DNA of 64,000 nucleotides from positions 33,942 to 97,941 of the forward strand of contig NZ_JAOAUU010000147.1 of assembly GCF_030157465.1 (NCBI RefSeq). The letters run 5' to 3'. Positions within the stretch are counted from its first letter, which is position 1. The number at the start of each line of letters is the position of its first letter. The DNA is from Zoogloea sp. GTDB taxonomy: Bacteria; Pseudomonadota; Gammaproteobacteria; Burkholderiales; Rhodocyclaceae. The notes beneath the pieces are model-generated. The model saw only the letters and a program-made list of their open reading frames with translations. It had not been told where the DNA came from and made no database searches. The translations under genes were made by a program, and so were the position numbers. Shown in pieces: positions 33,672-43,053 of the stretch.

Positions 33672-34760
33672 TCAGGCTGGGCGGGCGATGATGCGCAGGT
33701 CGCGTCCGACCTGGCGGACGTCGTGAAAGTTGAGCTGGCGTTTGTCGTCCAGGCTGCTGAGGGCGGGGAGATTGAAGAGGCCACGGGCTGTGTCGCCGAC
33801 GAGGGCGGGAGCGAGGTAGAGGATCAATTCATCCACGCAGCCTTCGCGCAGCAGCGAGCCATTGAGCTTGAAGCCACTCTCGGCGAGGACTTCGTTGATG
33901 CCACGCCGACCGAGTTCGAGCAGCAGGGCGGACAGATCGACCTTGCCGTTGGTGTTGGGGAGGATCACCACGTCGGCGCCGCGGCGCTGCAGGGCGGCGA
34001 TGCGTTCAGGGTTGTCGACCGCTGCGGCAATCAGCACCGGCCCGCCATCGAGCAGCCTGGCGTTGAGCGGTGTTTCGAGCCGGGCATCGACGACGATGCG
34101 CAGCGGCTGGCGTTCGGTGGGAATGGCGCGGACGTTGAGCTGAGGGTCATCGTCGCGAACGGTGCCGATGCCGGTGAGTACCGCGCAGGAGCGGGCGCGC
34201 CAGCGATGGGCGTCGCGGCGGGCGTCGTCGCCGGTGATCCACTGGGACACGCCGTTGTCGAGGGCGGTTTTGCCATCCAGCGTGGCAGCGGCCTTGAGGC
34301 GCAGCCACGGGCGGCCGCGGCTCATGCGGGAGATGAAGCCGATATTGAGTTCGCGGGCCTGGGCTTCCTGGACGCCAGCCGTAACCTCGATGCCGGCGGC
34401 CCGGAGAATGTCGAGGCCGCGTCCTGCTACCAGCGGGTTGGGGTCTTCCATTGCCGTGACGACGCGAGCGACGCCGGCTTTGACCAGCGCTTTTGCGCAA
34501 GGCGGCGTGCGGCCATGGTGGGCGCAGGGCTCGAGCGTGACATAGGCGGTGGCGCCGCGCGCTGCGTCGCCTGCCATGGTCAGCGCATGGACTTCGGCGT
34601 GGGGTTCGCCTGCGCGCACATGCCAGCCTTCGCCGACTACGCAGCCATCACGCACGATCACGCAGCCGACGCGGGGATTTGGAGTCGTCGTGAATAGCCC
34701 GCGCTCAGCCAGTTCGATGGCGCGGGACATCCACCGGTAGTCGTCTGCACTGGCGCTCAT
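33672..34760 (-). CDS. ribD: Riboflavin biosynthesis deaminase/reductase
   Basis: 362 residues. Bifunctional. The N-terminal deaminase (~1-145) has the zinc site HAEVHAL and PCAHHGRTPPC; the C-terminal reductase (~150-362) includes LRLKAAATLDGKTALDNG and an NADPH-binding domain. It is the last gene of glyA-nrdR-ribD, 13 bp after nrdR. Confidence 0.96.
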   Translation of the reverse strand: MSASADDYRWMSRAIELAERGLFTTTPNPRVGCVIVRDGCVVGEGWHVRAGEPHAEVHALTMAGDAARGATAYVTLEPCAHHGRTPPCAKALVKAGVARVVTAMEDPNPLVAGRGLDILRAAGIEVTAGVQEAQARELNIGFISRMSRGRPWLRLKAAATLDGKTALDNGVSQWITGDDARRDAHRWRARSCAVLTGIGTVRDDDPQLNVRAIPTERQPLRIVVDARLETPLNARLLDGGPVLIAAAVDNPERIAALQRRGADVVILPNTNGKVDLSALLLELGRRGINEVLAESGFKLNGSLLREGCVDELILYLAPALVGDTARGLFNLPALSSLDDKRQLNFHDVRQVGRDLRIIARPA

Positions 34761-34773
34761 GGGAGAGGAGGCT

Positions 34774-35253
34774 TCAGGAAACCTTGGGGGGGCGACCGCG
34801 GGGCCGGGTGGTGACTTCGCGGATGACTTCGGAGAATTCGTCTACGTCTTCGAAGGCGCGATAGACCGAGGCAAAACGGATGTAGGCAACCTTGTCGAGC
34901 TTCTTGAGCTCGCGCATGACGAGTTCGCCGATGCGTTCGGAGGCGATTTCGCGTTCGCCCATGGAGAGGAGCTTGGCTTCGATGCGATCGACGGCTGCTT
35001 CGACGCTTTCGGCGGTGACCGGGCGTTTGCGTAGCGCCAGGCTCAGGCTGCCGAGGAGCTTGTCGCGGCTGTAGTCGGCACGACTGCCGTTTTTCTTGAC
35101 CACCTGGGGCATCTTGAGGTCGATGCGCTCGTAGGTGGTGAAGCGCTTGTCGCAGGACAGGCAGCGACGGCGGCGCCGCACGATGTCACCGTCCTCGTTT
35201 TCACGGGTGTCGGTGACCTGCGTGTTGTCGGCGCCGCAGAAGGGGCAATGCAT
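34774..35253 (-). CDS. nrdR: Transcriptional repressor NrdR
   Basis: 159 residues. Represses ribonucleotide reductase genes. Zinc ribbon with [13 protein letters not shown] and [14 protein letters not shown], followed by an ATP-cone ([16 protein letters not shown]). Length and layout are normal. Confidence 0.97.
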   Translation of the reverse strand: MHCPFCGADNTQVTDTRENEDGDIVRRRRRCLSCDKRFTTYERIDLKMPQVVKKNGSRADYSRDKLLGSLSLALRKRPVTAESVEAAVDRIEAKLLSMGEREIASERIGELVMRELKKLDKVAYIRFASVYRAFEDVDEFSEVIREVTTRPRGRPPKVS

Positions 35254-35285
35254 GGGCTAGTGCGCGTGTCTGCCGGTGACGGCTG

Positions 35286-36536
35286 TTACGCGCCGTACAC
35301 CGGGAACTTGCGGCACAGCTCTGCAACCTTGGCGCGCACGTTCTCGGTGGTGGCTTCGTCGTTGGGGTTGTCGAGCACGTCGGCGATGAGGTGTGCGATG
35401 CGCTCGGCTTCGATCTCGGTGAAACCGCGGGTGGTCATGGCCGGCGAGCCGATGCGGATGCCGGACGTGACGAACGGCTTTTGCGGATCGTTCGGGATCG
35501 AGTTTTTGTTGACGGTGATGTGGGCGCGGCCGAGGGCGGCTTCGGCTTCCTTGCCGGTGATGTTCTTGGACTGGAGATCGACCAGGAAAACGTGGCTTTC
35601 GGTGCGGCCGGAGACGATTCGCAGGCCACGTTCTTCACCAAGGACACGCGCCATGACGCGGGCGTTGGCGATGACCTGTTCCTGGTAGCGCTTGAATTCG
35701 GGCTCGGCGGCTTCCTTGAAGGCGATGGCCTTGGCGGCGATGACGTGCATCAGCGGACCGCCCTGCAGACCCGGGAAGATCGCGGAGTTGAGGGCCTTTT
35801 CGTGCTCGGCCTTCATCAGGATCACGCCGCCACGGGGGCCGCGCAGGGTCTTGTGGGTGGTGGAGGTGACCACGTCGGCGTGGGGGACCGGGTTGGGGTA
35901 GTAGCCTGCCGCGATAAGGCCGGCGTAGTGGGCCATGTCGACCCAGAAGATCGCTCCGACTTCCTTGGCGATCTTGGCGAAGCGTTCCCAGTCGATGCGC
36001 AGGGCGTAGGCGGACGCGCCGGCGACGATGATGCGCGGCTTGTGTTCGCGGGCCAGCGCTTCCATCTTGTCGTAGTCGATTTCTTCCTTTTCGTTCAGAC
36101 CGTAGGCCACGGCCTTGAACCACTTGCCGGACATGTTCAGGGCCATGCCGTGGGTAAGGTGGCCGCCTTCGGCGAGATTCATGCCAAGGATGGTGTCGCC
36201 CGGTTTGGCGAAGGCCATCAGCACGGCCTGGTTGGCCTGCGAGCCAGAGTTGGGCTGGACGTTGGCCGCTTCGGCGCCGAACAGGGTCTTGAGGCGGTCG
36301 ATCGCGAGTTGCTCGGCGAGGTCGACGAATTCACAGCCGCCGTAATAGCGTTTGCCCGGATAACCTTCCGCGTACTTGTTGGTGAGCTGGGAGCCCTGGG
36401 CTTCCATGACAGCTGCACTGACGTAGTTTTCGGAGGCGATCAGTTCGATGTGATCTTCCTGACGGCGGTTTTCGGCCTCAATGGCCTGCCAGAGTTCAGG
36501 GTCGACTTTGGCAAGGGTATTTTGCTTGGAAAACAT
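35286..36536 (-). CDS. glyA: Serine hydroxymethyltransferase
   Basis: 416 residues. Converts serine and tetrahydrofolate to glycine and methylene-THF. PLP lysine in [27 protein letters not shown] at the N-terminus, [18 protein letters not shown]. First gene of glyA-nrdR-ribD; a 118-bp gap separates it from the chemoreceptor gene. I see no glycine riboswitch in that gap. Confidence 0.97.
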   Translation of the reverse strand: MFSKQNTLAKVDPELWQAIEAENRRQEDHIELIASENYVSAAVMEAQGSQLTNKYAEGYPGKRYYGGCEFVDLAEQLAIDRLKTLFGAEAANVQPNSGSQANQAVLMAFAKPGDTILGMNLAEGGHLTHGMALNMSGKWFKAVAYGLNEKEEIDYDKMEALAREHKPRIIVAGASAYALRIDWERFAKIAKEVGAIFWVDMAHYAGLIAAGYYPNPVPHADVVTSTTHKTLRGPRGGVILMKAEHEKALNSAIFPGLQGGPLMHVIAAKAIAFKEAAEPEFKRYQEQVIANARVMARVLGEERGLRIVSGRTESHVFLVDLQSKNITGKEAEAALGRAHITVNKNSIPNDPQKPFVTSGIRIGSPAMTTRGFTEIEAERIAHLIADVLDNPNDEATTENVRAKVAELCRKFPVYGA

Positions 36537-36654
36537 GGCGATCCGGGTGGGCTTGAGTCAAATAAAGAGTTTAACACGGCACTTCGGGCTTACTGAAAGC
36601 ATGAAGGCCCGCCAGACCGGTAAAAGCCTGCGGACCTTGCGGGAAGGGCGGGTT

Positions 36655-38694
36655 TCAGATGCGGAAGTGGCTGACCTTGTCCTGCAGGTCGGCGGCGAGC
36701 TGTTCGAGGAGGGTGGCTTGGTTGTTGGTTTGCCGGGTGGCCTCGCTGTTTTGCTCGGCCATCTGGGCAATATGTTCGACACCACGGGCAACTTCCTGGC
36801 TGGCGGAGCTTTGTTCGCGGGTAGCGTCGGCAATGTCATTTACGGCGCTGGTCGTGCGGCTGCTTTCACTGTGGATTGTTTCAAGGACAGCTCCGGAGTC
36901 GGTGGCGAGCGTTACGCCGTCACGCACCTGCCCGGTCACGTCGCGGATCATCGTGACGACCCGTTCGGCTTCGCTTTGCACTTCGCTGACGGTGCTGGTG
37001 ATTTCCCGCGTGGATGTGGCCGTGCGTTCGGCCAGCTTGCGTACCTCGTCCGCCACGACGGCAAAACCGCGTCCGCTCTCGCCGGCGCGTGCGGCCTCGA
37101 TGGCTGCGTTGAGGGCCAGCAGGTTGGTCTGGTCGGCGATGTCGTTGATGATCTTGCCGATGTTGGAGATACGTGCCGAGCGTTCGGACAGCAGGTTGAC
37201 CGCCACGCCGGCGTTGTCGATTTCGGAGGCGATGCGATTCATGCCGCTGATCATCCGGCGAACCGTGGCGCCACCGTTCTCGGCGTGATTCTGGGCCTGC
37301 TGGGTGATGTCCCGGGCGGTGGCTGCGCTGTCGGAAACGTGGGTGATGCTCACCGACAGCTCTTCGATTGCCGATGCGAGGCCGGCGGCGGCTGCGTTCT
37401 GGGTGGTGCTGCCGCTCACGATCTCGTCCGAGCCCAGGCGCACGGATTGGGCTGCTTCCCGGACAGCGGTGCTGGCTTCCTTCACGCTGCTGATCAGCAT
37501 GCCGATCTGGCGGGTGGTTTTGTCGAGGGTGCGGTTCATCTGGTCGAGTTCGTTGCGGCTGTTTTCGTCGGACTCGGGGAACTGGACCGTCATGTCGCCG
37601 CCGCCGACACGTTGCATGATGTCAAGTTGCGCGCGGATCGGAGAGAGTTGCCGGCGGGTGACGAGGTAGAGAACACCGGTGATCAGGATTGCGCCGCCTA
37701 TGCACAAGGTGATGAGTGTGTTGCGCAGCTGGCGGGCTTCGGTGGTGAATTCGTCGATGAAACTGCCGGTCGCAACGATCCAGCCCCAGCCCGGAGCTGT
37801 CTCGAAAACCATCATGCGTGTGCCGGTTTCAGTGCTGTCCGCACTGCGATTCCATTCGTAGATGGAGGTGCCCTGTTTTTGCCGAACCTGCTCTTCCGAG
37901 ATGCTTACGATTCGTGGATTGCTGATTTCGCCGAGGGTTTTTCCGGCCATGGTCGGGTGGTAGATGAATTCGGACTTGGTCTGGTCCTTGTTCGGCGCCA
38001 GGATGTAGGCGTATCCGGTTTGGCCCGACTTGATATCTGACACGGCGTTGAGCAGGCGTTCCATGTCGGTCTGGATGTCGACCCTGGCGGCCAGCGCGGC
38101 AACGACCTTTCCTTTTTCATCCATGATCGGCTCGATGGCCGAGATGTAGTACTTGCCAGACCGCTTGACGACGCCGGTGTAGGGTTTGCCCGCCAGAAGC
38201 GCCGTGGTTTCCTTGCTGTCTTTGGGAATGGGCGTGCCTTCCGTGCTCTTGCCGTCCTTGTCTTTAAGAAGGGTGGCGGCACGGACGAATTCGTCACCCG
38301 AACGTACCAGCAATGCAGGGTCTGTTCCTGTTTGCTGGCGCAGGCTTTCGAGGAGTGCGATGTTGCCGTTGATGATGCGTTCGCCGCTGCGCACAACTGG
38401 AATCTGGTATTTGCCGGAGGCCGCGGTGTCGGGCCCAACATTCAGTTTGCCGAGGCTCTCCTTGACCCGGGCAAGGCTCTTGTCAGCATGGGCTACAGCA
38501 TTGCCATGGCTTAGTTCGAGCAGGCGGACGATGCCCTTGACCTGGGTGTGGAGTTCATCTTGCGTTTTGGCAAGGGCTGCGGTTTCGCTGAAGTAGGTGG
38601 TGAAGCCAATCAGCGCAGCAAAAACGGCGAGCGTGACGACTGCCGCAGAGAGAACGATCTGGTAAGCAAGGGACTGGTGCTTCAGTTTGAACAT
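36655..38694 (-). CDS. Methyl-accepting chemotaxis protein with periplasmic Cache domain
   Basis: 679 residues. Membrane segment about 12-34, periplasmic sensor region about 35-310 of Cache type ([53 protein letters not shown]), a second membrane helix near 318-338, HAMP, then a coiled signalling domain with the conserved hairpin tip [26 protein letters not shown]. There is no C-terminal pentapeptide for CheR/CheB (tail reads DKVSHFRI). The ligand is unknown. No che genes lie nearby. Confidence 0.93.
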   Translation of the reverse strand: MFKLKHQSLAYQIVLSAAVVTLAVFAALIGFTTYFSETAALAKTQDELHTQVKGIVRLLELSHGNAVAHADKSLARVKESLGKLNVGPDTAASGKYQIPVVRSGERIINGNIALLESLRQQTGTDPALLVRSGDEFVRAATLLKDKDGKSTEGTPIPKDSKETTALLAGKPYTGVVKRSGKYYISAIEPIMDEKGKVVAALAARVDIQTDMERLLNAVSDIKSGQTGYAYILAPNKDQTKSEFIYHPTMAGKTLGEISNPRIVSISEEQVRQKQGTSIYEWNRSADSTETGTRMMVFETAPGWGWIVATGSFIDEFTTEARQLRNTLITLCIGGAILITGVLYLVTRRQLSPIRAQLDIMQRVGGGDMTVQFPESDENSRNELDQMNRTLDKTTRQIGMLISSVKEASTAVREAAQSVRLGSDEIVSGSTTQNAAAAGLASAIEELSVSITHVSDSAATARDITQQAQNHAENGGATVRRMISGMNRIASEIDNAGVAVNLLSERSARISNIGKIINDIADQTNLLALNAAIEAARAGESGRGFAVVADEVRKLAERTATSTREITSTVSEVQSEAERVVTMIRDVTGQVRDGVTLATDSGAVLETIHSESSRTTSAVNDIADATREQSSASQEVARGVEHIAQMAEQNSEATRQTNNQATLLEQLAADLQDKVSHFRI

Positions 38695-38799
38695 GACGGA
38701 ACTCCGACCGGTACCACCTTGGCAGGCGGGATACCGGTTGTTTAAACGGTCGAAGTCCGGATAGCTTTAAGTTTTATTGTTTTGTTGGGTGTGACGTTT

Positions 38800-39438
38800 T
38801 CAGGCGTTTGGCAGTTCGTCCAGGGTTTTGTCGAGATGGCGTTGCTCTGCCCATGCGATAAGCGACCAGGTTTCACCATTCCAGCCAATCCAGTTGAGGG
38901 CGGCGTTGGGAATGGTGAAATCGCGAGGGGCCTGGAGATGCTTGCCGGTGGCAAGGCGATGGGCAATGTCGAGCACGCCGCCGTGGGTTACAACCAGCAC
39001 GCTGCCGCCCTGGTGCCGGCGGGCGATGTCTTCGAGGGTGGCGCGGATGCGGGCGGCGAATTCGCGCAGGTTTTCACCGCCGCCGGGGAAGGTGAATTCT
39101 GGGTCACGGTTTTCGAAGCGGTGATAGTCATGGGGAAAGCGCGCCTGCGCTTCAGCGTAGGTCAGGGCCTGGAAGGCACCGAAATTACGCTCGCGCAGGC
39201 TGGCGTCGAAGCCAGGGGCGAGGCCGCAGCAGTTTGCGATGGCTTCGGCGGTCTGGCGGGCGCGGGTAAGGTCCGAGCAGTAGGCCGCGTCGAAGCGCTC
39301 GGTGGCCAGACTGGCTGCGGTGGCGCGGGCCTGGGCCAGCCCGGTTTCATTGAGCGGGATGTCGGTGTGCCCCTGGAGGCGGCGTTCGGCGTTCCAGGCG
39401 GTTTCACCGTGGCGGACGAGGCAGATGCGGGTGGACAT
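38800..39438 (-). CDS. Histidine phosphatase (phosphoglycerate mutase-like)
   Basis: 212 residues from ATG 39438. Catalytic motif VRHGETAWNAE with the phospho-accepting His, and the second His in VVTHGGVLDI; acid/base region LRERNFGAFQAL. The size fits GpmB/CobC-type phosphatases rather than glycolytic mutase. Substrate not determined from sequence. Confidence 0.9.
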   Translation of the reverse strand: MSTRICLVRHGETAWNAERRLQGHTDIPLNETGLAQARATAASLATERFDAAYCSDLTRARQTAEAIANCCGLAPGFDASLRERNFGAFQALTYAEAQARFPHDYHRFENRDPEFTFPGGGENLREFAARIRATLEDIARRHQGGSVLVVTHGGVLDIAHRLATGKHLQAPRDFTIPNAALNWIGWNGETWSLIAWAEQRHLDKTLDELPNA

Positions 39439-39655
39439 TGCTGCTGTGCTGTCTGAATGGAAAGTCGGGAAGTATCTCACGGACCCGCCTTGGTGCCTGT
39501 GAGAGCCACTTTGACGGGATAATACGCGGCTAAAGGCCGGTAGGCGTAATCCCTGATTGCCGGACTACCGTTCTCGCAGATAATCCGGAAGGTGGACGCA
39601 CCGACGTCTTTGCCCAAAAAAAGTTCGTTATTTCATTAAAAGGGAGGTGAGGGAC

Positions 39656-40246
39656 GTGCAAGCCCTGCTCAAGTTATCGCGCGCGATCGATGCGCTTACC
39701 GAACGCGTCGGAAAGGCTGCGATCTGGCTGGTCCTGATCGTCACCCTCATCAGTGCGATCAACGCCTTTGTGCGTTATGCCTTCAACTACAGTTCCAACG
39801 GACTTCTTGAAATCCAGTGGTACCTGTTCTCGGCAATCTTCCTGTTGTGCGCCGGCTACACGCTGCTGCGCAACGAGCACGTCCGTATCGACGTGGTGTC
39901 CTCGCATTTTTCGCCGCGCGTTCTCGCCTGGATCGACATCATCGGGACGATTTTCTTCCTGGCTCCGATGGCGTTTGCCGTGCTGTATCTCTCCTGGCCG
40001 ATCTTCGTCAATTCCTACCTCAATAACGAATACTCGTCCAACGCCGGCGGCCTCATCGTCTGGCCGGTGCGCGGACTGGTGCCGGTCGGTTTTGCAATGC
40101 TGATCCTGCAGGGCCTTTCCGAGCTGATCAAGCGCTTCGCCTTTCTCAAGGGCCTGATCGACGATCCGAACGCCAAGCCACACACACCGTCAGCTGAAGA
40201 AGAACTGGCCAAGGCCATCAAGAAACAGCGCGGGGAGGCCGTCTAA
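39656..40246 (+). CDS. dctQ: TRAP transporter small permease (DctQ)
   Basis: 196 residues with four membrane helices, the second and third separated by EIQWYLFSAIFLLCAGYTLLRNEHVRIDVV, the DctQ signature. A GTG at 39656 follows AGGGAGGTGA (39641-39650) with good spacing, whereas the GTG at 39647 would lie inside that ribosome-binding site. Works with DctM (1 bp downstream) and a periplasmic DctP, which is absent here. Confidence 0.92.
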   Translation: MQALLKLSRAIDALTERVGKAAIWLVLIVTLISAINAFVRYAFNYSSNGLLEIQWYLFSAIFLLCAGYTLLRNEHVRIDVVSSHFSPRVLAWIDIIGTIFFLAPMAFAVLYLSWPIFVNSYLNNEYSSNAGGLIVWPVRGLVPVGFAMLILQGLSELIKRFAFLKGLIDDPNAKPHTPSAEEELAKAIKKQRGEAV

Positions 40247-40247
40247 A

Positions 40248-41744
40248 ATGGAATTCATTGCTGCCAACATGGCACCCCTGATGTTCGGGTCGCTGGTTGT
40301 TTTCATGCTGTTCGGCTACCCGGTGGCGTTTGCCCTGGCGGCCAACGGCGTGGTCTTCGGTCTGATTGGCATCGAGCTTGGCCTTCTTACGCCGGCCCTG
40401 TTCCAGGCCCTGCCCGACCGTATTTTCGGTGTCATGTCGAACGACACCCTGCTCGCAATCCCGTTCTTCACCTTCATGGGCCTGATTCTCGAACGATCAG
40501 GGATGGCCGAAGATCTGCTCGATACCATCGGCCAGCTCTTTGGCCCGGTGCGCGGCGGCCTGGCGTTTGCGGTGATTTTTGTCGGCGCAATCCTGGCCGC
40601 GACCACCGGCGTGGTGGCCGCTTCGGTCATCTCGATGGGCCTTATCTCGCTGCCCATCATGATGCGATATGGCTACGATCAGCGTATCGCCACCGGTGTC
40701 ATCGCCGCTTCCGGAACCCTGGCGCAGATCATTCCGCCGTCTCTCGTGCTGATCATCATGGCCGACCAGCTGGGGCGGTCGGTGGGGGACATGTATCAGG
40801 GCGCGCTGCTCCCGGGTCTCGTGCTGACCTGCCTGTATGTCGGTTACGTGGCGCTGGTTGCTGTGTTCAAGCCCCAGTATGTGCCAGCCCTGCCGCCCGA
40901 GGCCCGCACGCTGCGCGGCGCCAAGCTTTTCCTGCGTGTGCTGACGACCCTTTTGCCGCCGTTGTTGTTGATCTTCCTGGTGCTCGGCACGATTTTCCTG
41001 GGTATCGCAACACCGACCGAGGGCGGTGCGATGGGGGCTTTCGGCGCATTGGTGCTGGCGGTTGCCCGCAAGCGCCTGAACGTCAAGTTGCTCAAGCAGG
41101 CGATGGAAAGCACGGCCAGACTCACCACTTTCGTGGTCTTCATCCTGGTGGGTGCGCGGGTCTTCTCGCTGACCTTCTACGGGGTTGAAGGCCATCTGTG
41201 GGTGGAGCACCTGCTCGCAGGCCTTCCCGGTGGCCAGCTCGGCTTCCTGATCGTGGTGAACATCCTGATCTTCCTGCTGGCCTTCTTTCTCGACTTCTTC
41301 GAGTTGTCCTTCATCGTGGTGCCGCTGCTTGCACCGGTTGCCGAGAAGCTTGGCATCGACCTGATCTGGTTTGGCGTGCTGCTCGGGGTAAACATGCAGA
41401 CCTCGTTCATGCACCCGCCCTTTGGTTTTGCGCTGTTCTACCTGCGTTCGGTGGCGCCGCCAACGGTCAAGACGACCCAGATCTACTGGGGCGCGGTGCC
41501 CTTCGTGATCATCCAGATCATCATGGTCGCGATCATCATCGTCTTTCCGCAATTGGTGACGATGGGGCTGGACAAGCAGGAAGTGATCGATACCGACAAG
41601 GTCGAGATCGTGGTTCCGGATAGCGAAATGCCGGACGATTCCGCTGTGCAGTTTGACAATGAACCGAAAGACGGCACGGCTCCACCTGCCGAGGATGATC
41701 CAGCCAAGGCTCTGGAGAAGGCGCTGCAGGACGACAAGAAGTAA
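40248..41744 (+). CDS. dctM: TRAP transporter large permease (DctM)
   Basis: 498 residues, about twelve membrane helices. Motifs FGYPVAFALAANGVVFGLIG, ATTGVVAASVISMGLISLPIMMRYGYD and GTLAQIIPPSLVLIIMADQ are typical. The protein carries an unusual acidic cytoplasmic-looking tail of about 55 residues (KVEIVVPDSEMPDD, EDDPAKALEKA). Secondary transport of an organic acid, possibly C4-dicarboxylate, keto-acid or similar; the substrate cannot be given without DctP. Confidence 0.93.
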   Translation: MEFIAANMAPLMFGSLVVFMLFGYPVAFALAANGVVFGLIGIELGLLTPALFQALPDRIFGVMSNDTLLAIPFFTFMGLILERSGMAEDLLDTIGQLFGPVRGGLAFAVIFVGAILAATTGVVAASVISMGLISLPIMMRYGYDQRIATGVIAASGTLAQIIPPSLVLIIMADQLGRSVGDMYQGALLPGLVLTCLYVGYVALVAVFKPQYVPALPPEARTLRGAKLFLRVLTTLLPPLLLIFLVLGTIFLGIATPTEGGAMGAFGALVLAVARKRLNVKLLKQAMESTARLTTFVVFILVGARVFSLTFYGVEGHLWVEHLLAGLPGGQLGFLIVVNILIFLLAFFLDFFELSFIVVPLLAPVAEKLGIDLIWFGVLLGVNMQTSFMHPPFGFALFYLRSVAPPTVKTTQIYWGAVPFVIIQIIMVAIIIVFPQLVTMGLDKQEVIDTDKVEIVVPDSEMPDDSAVQFDNEPKDGTAPPAEDDPAKALEKALQDDKK

Positions 41745-41768
41745 GAGCTCGTCAGGTCGTCAAGAATG

Positions 41769-41800
41769 AAAAAGCCCGAAACATGCGTTTCGGGCTTTTT
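41769..41800. terminator. Bidirectional terminator between dctM and the diguanylate cyclase
   Basis: AAAAAGCCCGAAAC (41769-41782), ATGC loop, exact complement (41787-41800). The 14-bp stem has A/T ends on both sides, so it can stop transcription from both convergent genes. Confidence 0.9.
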
Positions 41801-41835
41801 CATTTTGAGCGGAGGATGCTGACGGCAGTGTGCCC

Positions 41836-42867
41836 TCAGGCCTGACAAACCTGGTTGCGGCCGTTGTTCTTGGCCTTGTAGAGCGCGGCGTCGGTACGGG
41901 CCACCAGGGCTTCCGCCGTCTCCCCGGAATTGCGGCTGGCGATGCCGATGGAGGCGGTGATGTTTGTGAGGCGTTCCCCGTTGCGACTGTCCTTGAGTAC
42001 CAGCCGTTCGATAGAAATTCGTAGGGCCTCGGCCAGCTTCATGGCCTGCGCGGCTGTTCCGCCGCAGAAAATCAGTGCGAACTCTTCGCCGCCATAGCGA
42101 TAGACCGAAACGCCGAGCCGGCTTGTCGCGTTGAGTTGCTTTCCGACAAGGCTCAGCACCCGGTCTCCGACCTGGTGGCCGAAGCGATCGTTGAATTGCT
42201 TGAAGTGATCGATATCGAGCAGACCGAGGTGGATGGCGGGGCCCCGGTCGCCGTGGCCGATGAACTGGTTTAGTTCGACGTCGAAGGCGCGACGGTTGAA
42301 TACGCCGGTCAACTCGTCGTTCATTGCATCCTGGCGCAGGGTTTCGAGTTCGCCGCGGAGGCGCCGGATTTCGTCGTTGGCGGACGCCAGGCGCTGCTCG
42401 AAGCGCGAGGTGTTCTCCTGCATTGCGGTGGAGCCCTGAAGCAGCTTGTCGAGGGTTCCGAACATGTCGTCAATACTGGCCATGCCGGTGCTCGGCGTGC
42501 GCAGGTCGCGGTTGCATTCGTCGAGCAGGGTGGAAAAGGAGCGCGTATCCGCGATGGTCGCGTGCAGATCCTTGTCGATGCTGTGCACCATCTCTTCGAG
42601 ATTGTTCTTTACGCGGCTCAACGTGGCTTCGTAGTTCCCGGCGGGAGATACATGTTCGCGAAACAGGCCTTCCGCCGACGTCAGCGGGATCGTTCCGTAG
42701 GCGGCGACGATTTCGTCGATGCGCAGGTTGAGGCTCGGATCCTCGTTTGAAACGTAGGAGTACCACAGTGCGTAGTTGAGCGGTGTAACCGGAATGCCGT
42801 GCTTCACCATGATGGGCACGGCCTTGCGGAGTCGTTCCGCAGCTTGCTCGACTGAACCGCTGATCAC
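41836..42867 (-). CDS. Diguanylate cyclase (GGDEF), degenerate I-site
   Basis: 343 residues from GTG 42867, which has AGGAGG 6 bp before it; longer frames lack a ribosome-binding site. N-terminal helical region (~1-170) with coiled segments, then GGDEF domain about 180-343: DELTGVFNRRAF, LLDIDHFKQFND and the active-site loop GGEEF. The upstream inhibitory RxxD is RLGV (no Asp), so product inhibition may be lost. No membrane segment is seen, so it should be cytoplasmic. The N-terminal domain type is not recognised. Confidence 0.9.
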   Translation of the reverse strand: MISGSVEQAAERLRKAVPIMVKHGIPVTPLNYALWYSYVSNEDPSLNLRIDEIVAAYGTIPLTSAEGLFREHVSPAGNYEATLSRVKNNLEEMVHSIDKDLHATIADTRSFSTLLDECNRDLRTPSTGMASIDDMFGTLDKLLQGSTAMQENTSRFEQRLASANDEIRRLRGELETLRQDAMNDELTGVFNRRAFDVELNQFIGHGDRGPAIHLGLLDIDHFKQFNDRFGHQVGDRVLSLVGKQLNATSRLGVSVYRYGGEEFALIFCGGTAAQAMKLAEALRISIERLVLKDSRNGERLTNITASIGIASRNSGETAEALVARTDAALYKAKNNGRNQVCQA

Positions 42868-42995
42868 TCTGTTCCTCCTGTCGGGGCAGGAGCGGGGCCC
42901 CTGCGAAGTATTTCCGGGCTGACGGATCTCTTGCGGCTGCAAAAAAGTCAGTCGATGGCTTATCGGCATCAGCGCACAAAACTTCATGACACATG

Positions 42996-43023
42996 ATAAA
43001 AAACGGCGCCTCGAGGGCGCCGT
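42996..43023 (-). terminator. Terminator of the pyr operon
   Basis: ACGGCGCC (43023-43016 on the minus strand), 5-nt loop, GGCGCCGT (43010-43003), then TTTTTAT. Perfect 8-bp stem plus T-run about 30 bp after the pyrC' stop. Confidence 0.9.
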
Positions 43024-43053
43024 CGGGCGAGGCAGCGGCGGGCTGCCAGCGCG

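Noticed and set aside
36537..36654. Glycine riboswitch before glyA
   Set aside because: The 118-bp gap lacks the paired aptamer architecture, and it mostly serves as the end of the chemoreceptor gene.
39481..39655. Possible riboswitch before dctQ
   Set aside because: Only a weak 6-bp stem (CGGTAG/CTACCG) and an ordinary ribosome-binding site are visible; no known riboswitch core.
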